From Triplophysa rosa (Eukaryota; Chordata; Actinopteri; Cypriniformes; Nemacheilidae): 64,000 nt of DNA. The notes under the pieces were generated by a model. It searched no databases and had not been told where the DNA came from. It worked only from the letters and a program-made list of their open reading frames with translations. This document shows positions 12,301 to 23,300 of the stretch, one piece after another; position 1 is the first letter of the stretch; each line of letters starts with the position of its first letter. The stretch covers positions 8,870,879 to 8,934,878 of the forward strand of contig NC_079913.1 of NCBI RefSeq assembly GCF_024868665.1, read 5' to 3'. The translations under genes were made by a program, and so were the position numbers.

Positions 12301-15300
12301 TGCTTCATGTTTGAAGCGCTCATCTCATACGTTCTCATTGGAGTTTTCACACAGAATAGACAGCGTCTGCCTTCCTTATCAGGAAGATTCTGAATTTGAT
12401 GACAGAAATGAGAAAACATGGAGTTATGAAGCCCAACGCATGAATAACAGACTTTTTTTCCTCCACAGAACACGAACGAAGATATTTTAAAGAAAGTTGG
12501 TAACCGAACAACAGCATTGTATGGACACAAAACCAATGCAAGCGAGTAAGAGCCGGTTAACAACATTCTTCAAAATATCTTCTTATGGGTTCTGTGGAAG
12601 AAAGAAAGCCATACAGGCTCGAAAGGACAAAAAGGTGAGTAAATGATGACCGAATTTTCACTTTTGGGTGAACTGTCCCTTTAAAATGAAGACAATGCAG
12701 ATGTACCTCCACCACACTGTTTTCATCCAGTGCGATCTCTCCTTTCTTTTCCTTCAGCTCCTCACTGACAAAGTACGTCAGGCTACTGGGTTTCAAAACA
12801 AACCAGCGCTCCTGCCAGTTCCTGCGAACATGGCCCTTCTTTAATAGGTAACCCTGATAAATAAGACAAACAAGAGACAGGTGGAGATATTTAGCAATGC
12901 ATAACTTTAGAGCCAACCATTGTCAATGGTTGTGACATAAAATAGGAAGTGAAGTTCATGTTGTTGAAGAGACACACACAAATACATAAAGAAATGTACA
13001 TACATACACGCTCATGCATCAAAAATTAGACATATATTGCGGCATGAAAAGGTATAATCACCTTCTTGATGATGTTATGATACATCTCCGTAAAAACATC
13101 ATCCAAGGCCAGACTGAAAGACTCTTTACTCTCAACATGCAAAAGCCGGCCTGCGCTCAGATGTTCCAGGAACTCCCACACGGACATGCCATCCTGAAGA
13201 GCAGCATTCTGGGACAGAAGGTCGTCCAGTAATGACCCGTCCCACTCCGGGCTCATTGCACAGGAGATTTTCTTCAATAGGTACTCCAACTAGATTAAGA
13301 TATGACTTGGTGTCACGGTTTGGCATTTAAAAGGCATTTGAAATCAGAAGAAGAATCAGAAATAATCCTATATTTAGGACCATCAAGTCTTTTCTTCTTT
13401 ACATGATCATGACTGTTGATCACATTCTCCCCAAATCATTTTCACTGTCATGTTACAACAAATAATAAAAACTTGATAAATACTCAATATATTTTATTAA
13501 TCAAATATTGATTGATTGATTAATTGAAAGGTTTTGTACAATATTTTGAAACAGACTGCAAGTTACATCCCCTCAAATGTAGCTGCCTGATAAAAATCTA
13601 TTTTGGTGGGTGTCATTATGAACTTTCCAATTGTTGTGTCACTTCCTTTCTTAAAACGGAAAAAGCAACACCATGGCTTTATTCTAACACTGAATAATAC
13701 ACTCTATAATAAAATATTCTTGCCTTCACAATCCTGTTTCAAGCACCAGCTCTTAAAAAGCTACTGTTCACTCTAAAAAACTCCCTTTTAATGTGTGTAT
13801 TATTTCAGTTACAGTACTTTTTTTTATCATTTCATCTCTTTGGTTTTTGTGTTACTCACCTCCGGTTGAATGATGACTAATGGGTATCGGTCTTCAGAAA
13901 GCAGGTTGAACAGGCAGAAGAGTTTGAAGCAGTCTCTCTGTGAACACAGGCCCTGATAAACGCTGGCTTTGCAATTTTTCTTCGAACTCATCATCCAGCA
14001 CAGCTCATCAAAGATTTCCTTGTTGAACGTCCCCTCGGTGGCCTAAAAACATCTGAATGTTCTTAAATTCAACTTTCAATGCATTCATTTTGTTTATGTT
14101 AACACAGTCTAAACATAGATGTCTAACATCATGAATGATTTTGGAGAGTTACTGTACCTTTGCCAGGATATATTGGTTGATGTAGGGCATGTACCCCTGG
14201 CTGGACACCGGCCCATTGTTATTGTCTTTAAAGTGCTCCTCCAATGCAACGGGATCATGAGGAATATTCAGAGCTGTGTAGAGATTGTGTGAGAGAACCT
14301 GTTTCGGAAAAACACACATTTAATCGATGAGAAGGCTGGTATATTGTGAAACAGTCATAAACAAGTCGAAACATAATAAACGACAGTAACAGAATTCTCT
14401 TTAAAAAATGAGTTCCAATTAAACCCAGCTAAAAGTAAAAAATGAATCATTATATAACCTCATGTCATGCAAAACCTGTATTTCACCCTTTTTTATGGGA
14501 CACAAAAGAATACATTTTGACAAAAGTCTAAGTGGTTTTGTGTCTATACAACGGAAGTCAATGGGGCATAGAGGCATCAAAAGAACAAACTTGTATGTGT
14601 GGATCTTGTGCTTTAGAAAAGTGTTTTTTCACATTAAACATCTAGTGTTAATGCTCATCATAGATGCCTAGAAACTCATAACCCATGCACATGTGATCCA
14701 GTTATTCCACAACTGTAAGAGATGGATGTAAAAGCTGGTTTATTGATGCTATAAAGACTTTCTGTCACATGACATGGGCATTAGGACTGACCTATATAAC
14801 GTAATGTGCAATAATAGAAGCATCATCAGTTTGACACAGCAAAGAGGGAGAGAAACCCAGCAGAGAACAGCAAAAATCTGACGTGTCTGAACCCATATCT
14901 GTCTGTTTGTGTATGGGTTTTTAACCAAATGGCCGATGTGGGACGTGTTCAAACACGAAAGACTGTCAAAGCTATCTGCATGCTTTGGTATTTCATGCGT
15001 ATACTATTACAATTGCCCATGAATAGCCTACCTATTAAACAAAGCTATAAAATGACCTCAGATCATTTATAACTGCTTGATACAAAGAGGGTTTCAAATG
15101 ACTGATTTGTAACAATATTGTTCCTTAGCAGCATTCTCTGTTTCTCTATCATACAAAATGTGCCATCCACAATAACACAACGATATTCAACGGAAAACAT
15201 AGTTACAATGTGTAAAACAACATCCAAGACTACAAAGAAACAATGTCAACGAAAACGTAATGTCAAGGTAGGATACACAAGTTACCTTAAGTTGCGATTT

Positions 15301-15381
15301 GGAGACTTTTCCGCACTGCTCCACATCCAAAGACGTAAACGCGTACCAGATGGACTTGAGCAGCTCGCTTTTTAGATCCAT
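9400..15381 (-). CDS. def6: DEF6/SWAP-70 family guanine nucleotide exchange factor
   Basis: DEF6 (IBP/SLAT) and SWAP-70 are Rac/Cdc42 exchange factors acting downstream of PI3K and immune receptors. Coding exons in transcript order: 15286-15381, 14158-14298, 13860-14042, 13062-13289, 12707-12853, 12281-12389, 11851-12053, 11465-11572, 10973-11139, 10720-10894, 9871-9954, 9640-9730, 9400-9551. The total is 1884 nt, or 627 aa, against about 631 for human DEF6. Residues 1-216 hold the EF-hand-like N-terminus ([29 protein letters not shown]). A PH domain starts at about residue 217 ([20 protein letters not shown]). From about 325 to 540 runs a charged Glu/Gln/Arg-rich coiled coil with the DH-like region. 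[13 protein letters not shown] and the PH sequence are closer to DEF6 than to SWAP-70. The acidic LQEEEE terminus ends at TAG. As zebrafish has several def6 copies, this is probably the one named def6c. Confidence 0.93.
10317..10620. mobile_element. hAT-like MITE with 8-bp target duplication
   Basis: This 304-bp element lies in def6 intron 10. Its ends are inverted repeats, ggtaacactttacaataagg on the left and ccttattgtaaagtattacc on the right. It is flanked by a perfect 8-bp duplication, aatttatt, at 10309-10316 and 10621-10628. The duplication length points to hAT-type transposition. It has no coding capacity. Confidence 0.85.
12467..12684. repeat. Truncated TTAA-type palindromic MITE
   Basis: The arms read 'agaacacgaacgaagatatt' and 'cttcaaaatatcttctta'. 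The right terminus, gggtgaactgtccctttaa, is intact. The left terminus is missing. It lies in the def6 intron between the exons at 12707-12853 and 12281-12389. It belongs to the same family as the copies at 18438, 28286, 30023 and 33091. Confidence 0.7.
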
Positions 15382-16141
15382 AACGCTAATAACGACACGC
15401 ACACAGCGCACATTCGGACACACATAACGCTTCACTTTTGCGGAACTGAGATATGGGACGCGATTTAAAACCGAGTGAGCCGCCTACACAGACAGCATAA
15501 TGAGCACAAAGTTTTGGGCACTGCGTCCAAGTCAGGTGAGCTCACAAACGAAGTCTAGCGTGCCCAAAATGCTGTCTAGTTAGGAAGCTCGTTAAGTTTT
15601 AACACGCAACCCTGGTGTCGAGTAAAGCCAATGCATCAGCAGGGAGGGGGAGGTTGCAGAAAATTAAACATAGTTGAGGTGAATGTCGAAAAAAATAAAA
15701 TCCTCAGCCGAGGTAAAGCAACGAGCACTGAAACGTGCAAACTTTTATTTGACCTCGTTTGAAGGGAAAACGACTAAACTAGTGACCAAGTGAACACTTG
15801 AAATAGCCCGTTTAAACGTAGAACTGCAATACACGTGGCTGGCGCGCGCGTATGTGCTGTGGGGTTACAAATGTTACGTGAGCGTTGCAAATGGCCAGTG
15901 CAAAGACTTTTATCTCTGGACAAGGTTCACTGAGCTCAGGTGGCTCGGAAATGCATGTTTGTTTAGTTTTAACAGTTTCCAGATATATCCGCGTGTATTT
16001 ATAAATATTCAGGTGTTGTTTTGACTCACAACTAGCATTAGAGAGAAGGGAGAAAAACAACGTCGCGATGAGACACATCAAAAGCAAGAGGACATTAAAA
16101 GTGCATAATCCACGTCATATCTTTCTATGATGTCATTCGGC

Positions 16142-16149
16142 TGACGTCA
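16142..16149. promoter_or_regulatory. Consensus cAMP response element upstream of def6
   Basis: The palindrome TGACGTCA sits about 760 bp upstream of the def6 start codon. A nearby cacgtcat (about 16112) and gatgtcatt (about 16130) resemble half-sites. The full palindrome is the optimal CREB/ATF site; occupancy is inference. Confidence 0.45.
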
Positions 16150-17007
16150 GAGGACATCGTTACCGCGTTAGTCACCCGATGGCGACTGCTGGAAATATTG
16201 TGTTACAATTAATAGAAACATAAAACGATAATAAAACACTGGACAACAAATAACAATATCGTGTTAAGAATATGGGGCTAGCTGATGCTCGTTGCCAAGT
16301 ACAATTTATATATAATATAGGCATATAATGCGCACACACACAAACACTTTTTTAAAAATGCATTAGTGAGCTTATTACTTAACTAAACTACATGCTGTTA
16401 TAGAAATATATTATTTTAACTAAATTCTATTTTTGTGCAAAATGGAATAAAGACTTTTTACTTGTATATCAGAAACAAATTTTTCTTAGAGAATTGTGCT
16501 AGGTTTAGATATTTAATTGCATAAGTCATTTGTTCTGCAGTAAAGCTGCTTTGCAAAAGTAATGCAAAATGTTTGTGAATTGTGAGAGTATTGTGTTTTA
16601 GAAATAAATCTGAACTGAATATGTAAAGTGACTAAAGGGCTCTGCAGGAGACTGAAGAATTGTTTAATGGAGAAGACTATATTGTGAGGAACAAATGTAT
16701 TCCGATCTGAATTAAGGTACTGACACACTTCATCTAGTCGTCTAGAGCAGTGGTTCACAACCTGGGGGGCGCCAGAGTTCACATGAGGGGCGCGGGAGCT
16801 GACATGCTTTGAGGTTAAATAAAGCTGCATAAATGTTCCACTAATCATTTTAAATAAAAATATTTAGTATGTTTAAAGAAATCACGTGCTTACAATGCCA
16901 AGATAATGCAGTCAAAAATAGTTATATCTTGTATAAAATAATTATTTCAATTTTTCCTGCTCCATCGGCAGACATTCACACGGGGCTTCGCGGTAGCCGG
17001 AAGTAGC

Positions 17008-17592
17008 CGGGTTTCCATCCAAAGTTGCGAATTTAGTTAATGCGCAAAATTGGAATATCGCATAAAACATTTGCGAATAAGCACCGTTTCCATCCAACTA
17101 GTCAACCGTCACTTCCTAATAAACTGAGAGAAGCCACTGAATATAATAATTTTCATAATACTTGCGCAAGCAGACGATTACGAAACACAATAAATGCGGT
17201 GCTTTTGTGGATGCCTGCTGTTTGGGAAACACAGTCGTGACAGTTCTAAGAGGCAATTACAGAAATACTTTGACGACTTTGCTCAGGTATTTAAGAATGA
17301 CCGTAACAACATTTCTCATGCTGTGTAACAAGATCAGTACTCTGGTTAGTCAGGTTATACGCCGTCTCATAGTGCAGTTGGGTGATTTTTTTGGAGGAAT
17401 TAATTCAGCAAATGCGTTTCCATCTCCCATTATTCGCATTAACCCTTTTTCGCAAAAATGAAAAACCACCTGAAGCGAGCGTAAAAACCTTTTTGCGAAT
17501 TAAGTGTTTTTAATTCGAAATTTGGAGTTTCCATCACTCGTTTCTGATGCGAAACTTCAAAATGCGAATAAAACCAGAGTGATGGAAACCCG
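17008..17592. repeat. MITE nested in the hAT element
   Basis: The termini cgggtttccatc (left) and gatggaaacccg (right) are perfect 12-bp inverted repeats. Both arms repeat 'gcgaat' motifs several times ('gtttccatccaa...', 'gagtttccatcactc'). It sits wholly inside the hAT element, so it inserted later. A target duplication is not clear. Confidence 0.7.
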
Positions 17593-17737
17593 CGCTGTTC
17601 TCGCTGTGAGACTCACATGAGAAACGTCCTCTTGTCAGGCGTCAAAACGTTCGTGTTAACATAAAAATCAAAAGGAAAAATAGCAGAGAAACGTAAATGC
17701 GGTGATTCTTCGTCAGAAATAAAGGAAAAAGTTTAGA

Positions 17738-17866
17738 CGCTATAACAAAACCTACGTAAATTTAGGTTTTATTGAAGGACAAGACAAGTCTCGACCAGAA
17801 TGTGTGTTCTGTGGTGAAAAATTGTTAGACGACAGCATGAAACCAAGCAAAATGAAAAGACACCTG
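17738..17866 (+). pseudogene. BED-type zinc finger fragment of a hAT transposase
   Basis: A 43-codon open stretch reads RYNKTYVNLGFIEG, then PECVFCGEKLLDD, then KPSKMKRHL. This is the N-terminal BED finger of ZBED/Charlie-type transposases: a CxxC pair followed by PSKMKRH. The second histidine expected a few residues later is absent. The frame may have ended at a splice donor, as gtaaaa follows CTG. There are stops upstream in frame. Confidence 0.75.
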
Positions 17867-18165
17867 GTAAAAATAAGCAGTAATTGACAGTAGCCTGCAT
17901 CTCTGCAAGTACAGCAATGTTAATGTTTAACAGTTCTTTCATAACGTTCAGTATACTCTGTATGTTCATACAATAACCTGAAAATAGACTGAAACAACCT
18001 GAAAAATAACCTGAAAATTTATTTGAGTATTCAAGTAAAAATGTCATTAAAATCTTTTATATTACTCATATTTAACAATTTAATTTAATTTATTATTCAA
18101 TTATTTCATTTACTTTATTAATATTTACTATCTATATATGTGTGTTTGAGTAGCAATAATGTGTG

Positions 18166-18168
<3 letters not shown>

Positions 18169-18219
<51 letters not shown>
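18169..18219. repeat. (AC)n microsatellite
   Basis: About 25 uninterrupted AC units, just inside the right end of the hAT element. Any reading frame through it is low-complexity and not a gene. Confidence 0.95.
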
Positions 18220-18224
<5 letters not shown>

Positions 18225-18437
18225 GAGGGTTGGGGGGGCTCCGATTGTCATATATGTACGTGGGGGGGCCCCAAGGAAAAAAGGTTGGGAACCACTGGTC
18301 TAGAGAAGTGTGGAAACACACTTTGTTTTTTGTACCTCCAGTACCCAAACACAAGTCATGGGCAAGAAAAGAGGAAACAAACCCATCCTATTCAATATTA
18401 TGTGACTAAAATACATTAATAAACACAATTCGCACCC

Positions 18438-18690
18438 TTAAAGGGACAGTTCACCCAAAAATGAAAACGCTGTCATCATTTAGTTGTTCTAAATCTGTAT
18501 GAATTTATTTGTTCTGATAAACACAGAGAAAGATATTTGGAAGAATGCGTGTGTAACCAACCAGTTCGTGGGCACCATTGACTACCATAGTAGGAAAAAT
18601 TACAATGTTAGTAAAAAAATGCCCCAGAACTGTTTGCTTTCATACATTCTTCAAAATATCTTCTTTTGTGTTTAACAGAACATTTATAAA
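18438..18690. repeat. TTAA-type palindromic MITE, right-truncated
   Basis: It starts with an intact terminus, ttaaagggacagttcaccc. Then follow the family hallmarks 'gtcatcattt', 'agaaagatatttggaagaat' and the mirrored 'attcttcaaaatatcttctt'. The right third is lost. Confidence 0.75.
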
Positions 18691-19217
18691 GCAATTTTTC
18701 CTACTATGGAAAAACATAAAAGATCTCTTAGCAAACTGTTTCACCAAGAAAGCAAGTCTCGGAAGACTTTAACAATCCAATTACTCCTACACCTTGACAA
18801 CCGAAAAAAATAGCATAATCTTGAAAAAGATCAGTGGTCCTTGATGTCAGTTCAGGCTTACTCCTCTATAAAGGGGCCGGCTCGTGTTCTGAGGAGAAAA
18901 TTTGGGCATATCTAGACATTCTGTACTGACAGGATTGGTCACGTCGTGCATAGATCATATTGTTCTGTCTAGAGCGTTCAATCGCACCTGAATAGTCAAC
19001 ATGTACATACGCAAGCACATACATGGTCCACCTTTGACAGATTACAGACTCTTTTATCTACACACCCCACACACAAACAGAAACAAATGTTATTTTACAT
19101 AATTGGGGAGGGACGGTCGGCACTGGCGGGATGCGTGTTGGTGGGCCGCTGATGTAATTCCCTCCTGCTTCCTTTGGGTGTCTAACACTGATAGTCCTCC
19201 TACACCACAGCTGTGCT

Positions 19218-19225
19218 TATAAATA
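19218..19225 (+). promoter_or_regulatory. TATA box of slc26a4
   Basis: A TATAAATA sits about 160 bp before a splice donor (gtaaga at 19387) and about 1.1 kb before the first coding exon. This fits the family structure, in which SLC26A4 exon 1 is non-coding. The predicted transcription start is near 19248. Confidence 0.5.
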
Positions 19226-19247
19226 CAAAACAGAGGGATGCTGGTGT

Positions 19248-19386
19248 CATTAAGAAAAGAGGAAAGAGCAACAGCACATTTGCAACCTCCTTGACATGGA
19301 CAGTATGCATTTTTAAGTGGATAACTTGCATGGATGTGGATTTCCTAGAATCTTATTAGGACAGAGCTCAAAAACAGAATTGGCAG
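19248..19386 (+). other. Probable non-coding exon 1 of slc26a4
   Basis: The exon would start about 30 bp after the TATA box and end at 'ggcag' before the gtaaga donor at 19387. The next acceptor is at 20294-20295, ahead of the start codon. Human SLC26A4 also has an untranslated first exon. The start boundary is inferred. Confidence 0.45.
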
Positions 19387-20356
19387 GTAAGACTTAATTG
19401 TCAACTAATAGTTTCTCAGTGAAGAATCATAGTAGAAAATGTAAGAAAGGTGAATTTTTTTTGAATAGATGTGGGGTTTGTTTAATATCAATGTCGTTTG
19501 ATGTCATAAAAAAACTGATTGAGACTAAGAAAGTTTTAGACAGGTACCACATTTTCCTTGTAAATAAGGGTAAATATTTGAATCGTGGACACTTTGTGCT
19601 CTCAGAACGCAGGATAAAGGTTTAATGGCCTTAATATAGTCCAAATGTGAGCGAGAGAGCTTTGCTGCAGACACAAGCTCCCTTATTCAAAGTGTGGCTT
19701 TGTGCTCCCCACCCACCCCACCGTCTTGAGTTGATCTCTGAAGAGTTTCTAATGTCAAAAGGCTCATTGATCTTAGTGGAAACCTGGGAGAGTGCCGGTC
19801 TATTGAACAGGGAGGTATTGAATGGGAGAAGGGCTCTTTTGGTCTGGTCGACCAGATTGTTCTGACACAGGCGACGCAAGAACCTTAAAGTATTTGTTTA
19901 CTGTATTTGTTTACTGGACCGGCCATCATAGAAAAAGACAAAGGAAAATGAAAAAAAACTATGGTTTTGCCATTGGCACTACTAGGTTAAAAAGGTTCGT
20001 AATCAGGTTTTTGTCATTTTTTTGGAAATGATTTAAAAGTGTGGGTTTTTTTACTTAATGAGTACATTAACAAATGTTTTTATGTTTTAAGCTTAAATCT
20101 AACAAAATTATAATTCATAACAAAGCAAAACAATGAATTCACAATTGTTAAAAATATGAATATTTGTTCATGTAAAATGACGCTCAATATTAATGTTTTA
20201 AACCAGGTTCATTAAATCAGAACACATACTTCATCACGTAATGAACCATCTATTTAGCTAAAATCCAATGCAACATCTCACTTTTTCTTTTACAGAACCA
20301 CAACAACACCCACACTTTTCAACTTTTATCAGACAAAAAGACATTCACCAGGGGAC

Positions 20357-23300
20357 ATGATGGATGTCTGCCACCATTTAAACGACTACCATGTGTCACG
20401 ACCTATCTACTCAAACCGTGTTTTTGATGAGGTCCATCAGAGAAAAGACAGAGAGACCAGAAGCTTACAAGAAAGACTGAAGGGAACCTGTGGGTGAGTC
20501 TAAATAACAGCATCTAGTGTGAATTTTTATTCCTCCATTCTGACATACAATTAAACTGCTTCAGATGCAATGACAAGTGGGCCATTCAGAAGATTAAGGG
20601 GATTCTCCCGATACTGGATTGGCTCCCTAAATACCCGGTCAACCAGTGGTTACCCGGCGATCTCATGTCTGGGGTCACCACAGGTGTGGTATGCTGTTTA
20701 CAAGGTAAGTTCCAGTGTGAACAACACCTCGCAGTGTTGCTATGGTGAAGTGGTGCTTTAAGGTTGTCATGGTTTTGGTGTGTGTTACAGGTGTGGCTTA
20801 TGCATTGCTAGTTTCTGTGGCACCTGTTTACGGACTCTACTCGGCGTTCTTTCCTATTCTTACTTACTTTGTGTTGGGCACCTCGAGACACATCTCCGTG
20901 GGTACGTCCCCTGTTAGTGTGTTTAAAAAAGGACATTACATTTTTAAGTTTTAGTCTGCTGTGGGTTAATAACCACGAACAAAGGATTAAAATGTGACAC
21001 TTAATGTCTTCACTTTAGGTCCATTTCCAGTCACCTGTTTGATGGTGGGCTCTGTAGTTTTGACCTTTGCCCCCGACGAGCACTTTCTGCGCCCAGCGAA
21101 CGTGACGGGTGCGAACGAGACATTGATGGAGGTGGACGTGGAAGCAAGAGAGGCCCAGAGAATCACATTGGCTTGCACCATGACCGTACTGGTCGGATTA
21201 TTCCAGGTAAAGCTGTAGGACACAGAACTAAACCAAGCATAAATCAGTTTCATTTAGGTTATTAAATTACTGTAATTTAATTATTACGCTACAGCACGTC
21301 AAAACTAAATCCAAATACACACATCTCTATTGTCTATAATAATACAGCTAGTGTGCCATAACTAAAATGTTATTCAATTCATTCCAGGTAGCCATGGGGC
21401 TGATGCAGGTGGGCTTTCTAGTACGGTATCTGTCAGACCCCCTGGTAGGGGGTTTCACTACTGCTGCAGCCATTCACGTCTTCATTTCCCAGATTAAAAC
21501 CATCCTGTCTATTCCTACCCACAACCATAATGGCTTCTTCTCCATCGCTTATGTAAGGCTCTGACATTATTAGTATCATCACATCTTTCTTTAAATACAG
21601 AACTAAGTACAGCGGTCTTGTTTTGGCAAATTATTATTTCCTCATGTATAAATCTGAATAAGTGGCATCATACTGGAACAATGTATATTGGTGAGCTCAA
21701 TCTATACATTTGATCTTCTTACTTTTGTTTTGAATCTAGACTCTCTGTGATGTGGGTAAGAACATTAACCAGACAAACATTGCAGACCTGGTTGCCGGAT
21801 TAATGACAATCTTTATAGTTATGGCCGTGAAAGAGGTCAACACGAGATTTCAGCACAAGATCCAGGTGTCCATCCCTATAGAAGTCATTGTGGTATGGAC
21901 TTCATTTTCTATAAAACTCAATTACAAACTCTGTTGTGGCTTTGAAACAACTGATTAGCTTTAAATATTAGTGTACTCCGTTTACCAGATGAACACTTAA
22001 AATTCAGTCAAAACAGAAAAAAAAAAAAAAATAGATTCTTGTCCAATCAAATACACTCAAGAATGATAATGTCCCTCCCCCAAGGCCACTTACAACAAGT
22101 ATCGAGTTATGATTAATGACCGTCTCTGATGTAACTAAAGCCTATTGGAAAAATTCACAATGAAAACTGTGTTTAGTTTCATTGGGTCTCTAAGTAAGAC
22201 CATATATGAGTTTTTCAAAAGCTGATTACCTTTCACTCTTCCCTTTTGACAGACAGTGATCGCTTCTGCAGTCTCTCATGTGATGGACCTGAACTCCCAG
22301 TATGGTGCCAGCATTGTGCACAGCCTCCCCAGGGGGTAAGATCACTTCCTGTGGCCTCTCCTGCATCCTGATAAGTGGACATTTAGTCTCTTTACAGTAT
22401 TTCTACCGTTATTGTTCCTGGAAAGTTATTCAAAAGACGCCACTAGAGTGTAGCAGTTGTCTAGAACAAGGACACTGACAGATTGTTACAAAGTCTTGAG
22501 CAATAATAATATAAATAGAATTAATATGGAACAAATACTGCAACATTAGAAAACATCAAGTTTAAAATACAAAGTATATAAGAATTATCAGGACTTGTGT
22601 GTACTCTTGTAATCTTGACAAGGGCGGTTCATTGCCATTCAATTAAATATTTTATTTAAACAATATTTAATAAATATATTTTTAATATTTCAAATAAAAC
22701 TTATGAGCGTTGCTACAATTTTTGTTATTTCATCATTTTGATGTATTAACTGTTAATCCAAAATAGTCCAAAAACAAGGAATGTCCAATTTTTTAACCGG
22801 TTGAATGTCTGTGTTCCACAGGTTTGCTCCGCCCCAGCCACCAAATCTAGCGCTTATTGGGAATATGTTGGGTTCGAGTTTTTCCACAGCGGTGGTTGGT
22901 TATGCAGTCGCAGTCTCTGTAGCAAAAGTCTATGCAGCAAAACATGACTACACAATTGATGGCAACCAGGTATGTGTCTTAGAGATTGTATGTATGCATC
23001 CGTCAGTACTTTTACAAAAACGTGCGTGTTATTTTCTGGGCAAATTAAGCAAGCGTGCTCAAGGGTGTGTGAAGTACTTTCTGAGATAGAATAAAGGTCA
23101 AACGAAGCCTCTCCCACAGATAAAGAAATGACTGTAATGTGAGGGAGAGACAGAAAGAGCTACTTGACCTTTCAAGGTCACTTTCACCTGCCAAGTCAAA
23201 GCAAATGTGAGAGTTTGCAACTAGTATAACGTCTAAACTAGCTAATGGCTGCATTATTACGCAAGTTTCCAGTTCCTCAACAACTTGATGGAGAAAACAC

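Larger units (their letters stand above)
16748..18297. mobile_element. hAT element with BED-finger remnant and perfect 8-bp TSD
   Basis: The left end cagtggttcacaacctgg and the right end ggttgggaaccactg form the classic terminal inverted repeat of Charlie/ZBED-type hAT transposons. It is flanked by a perfect 8-bp duplication, gtctagag, at 16740-16747 and 18298-18305. The 1550-bp element is internally deleted. It carries a BED zinc-finger exon remnant (17738-17866), a nested MITE (17008-17592) and an AC microsatellite near the right end. No catalytic RNase-H-like transposase domain remains. Confidence 0.88.
15382..20295. other. def6 upstream DNA and slc26a4 5' region
   Basis: No protein exon is seen between the def6 start codon and the first slc26a4 coding exon. 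About 15400-15900 is CpG-rich and probably contains the def6 promoter and 5' UTR. A consensus CRE, a hAT element, an AC microsatellite, a truncated MITE, and the slc26a4 TATA box with a non-coding exon are listed separately. From about 19390 to 20290 it is the first slc26a4 intron. Confidence 0.5.

Noticed and set aside
18118..18419. Open frames across the AC microsatellite
   Set aside because: They encode Thr/His or Val/Cys runs made by the repeat, and lie over a hAT terminus.
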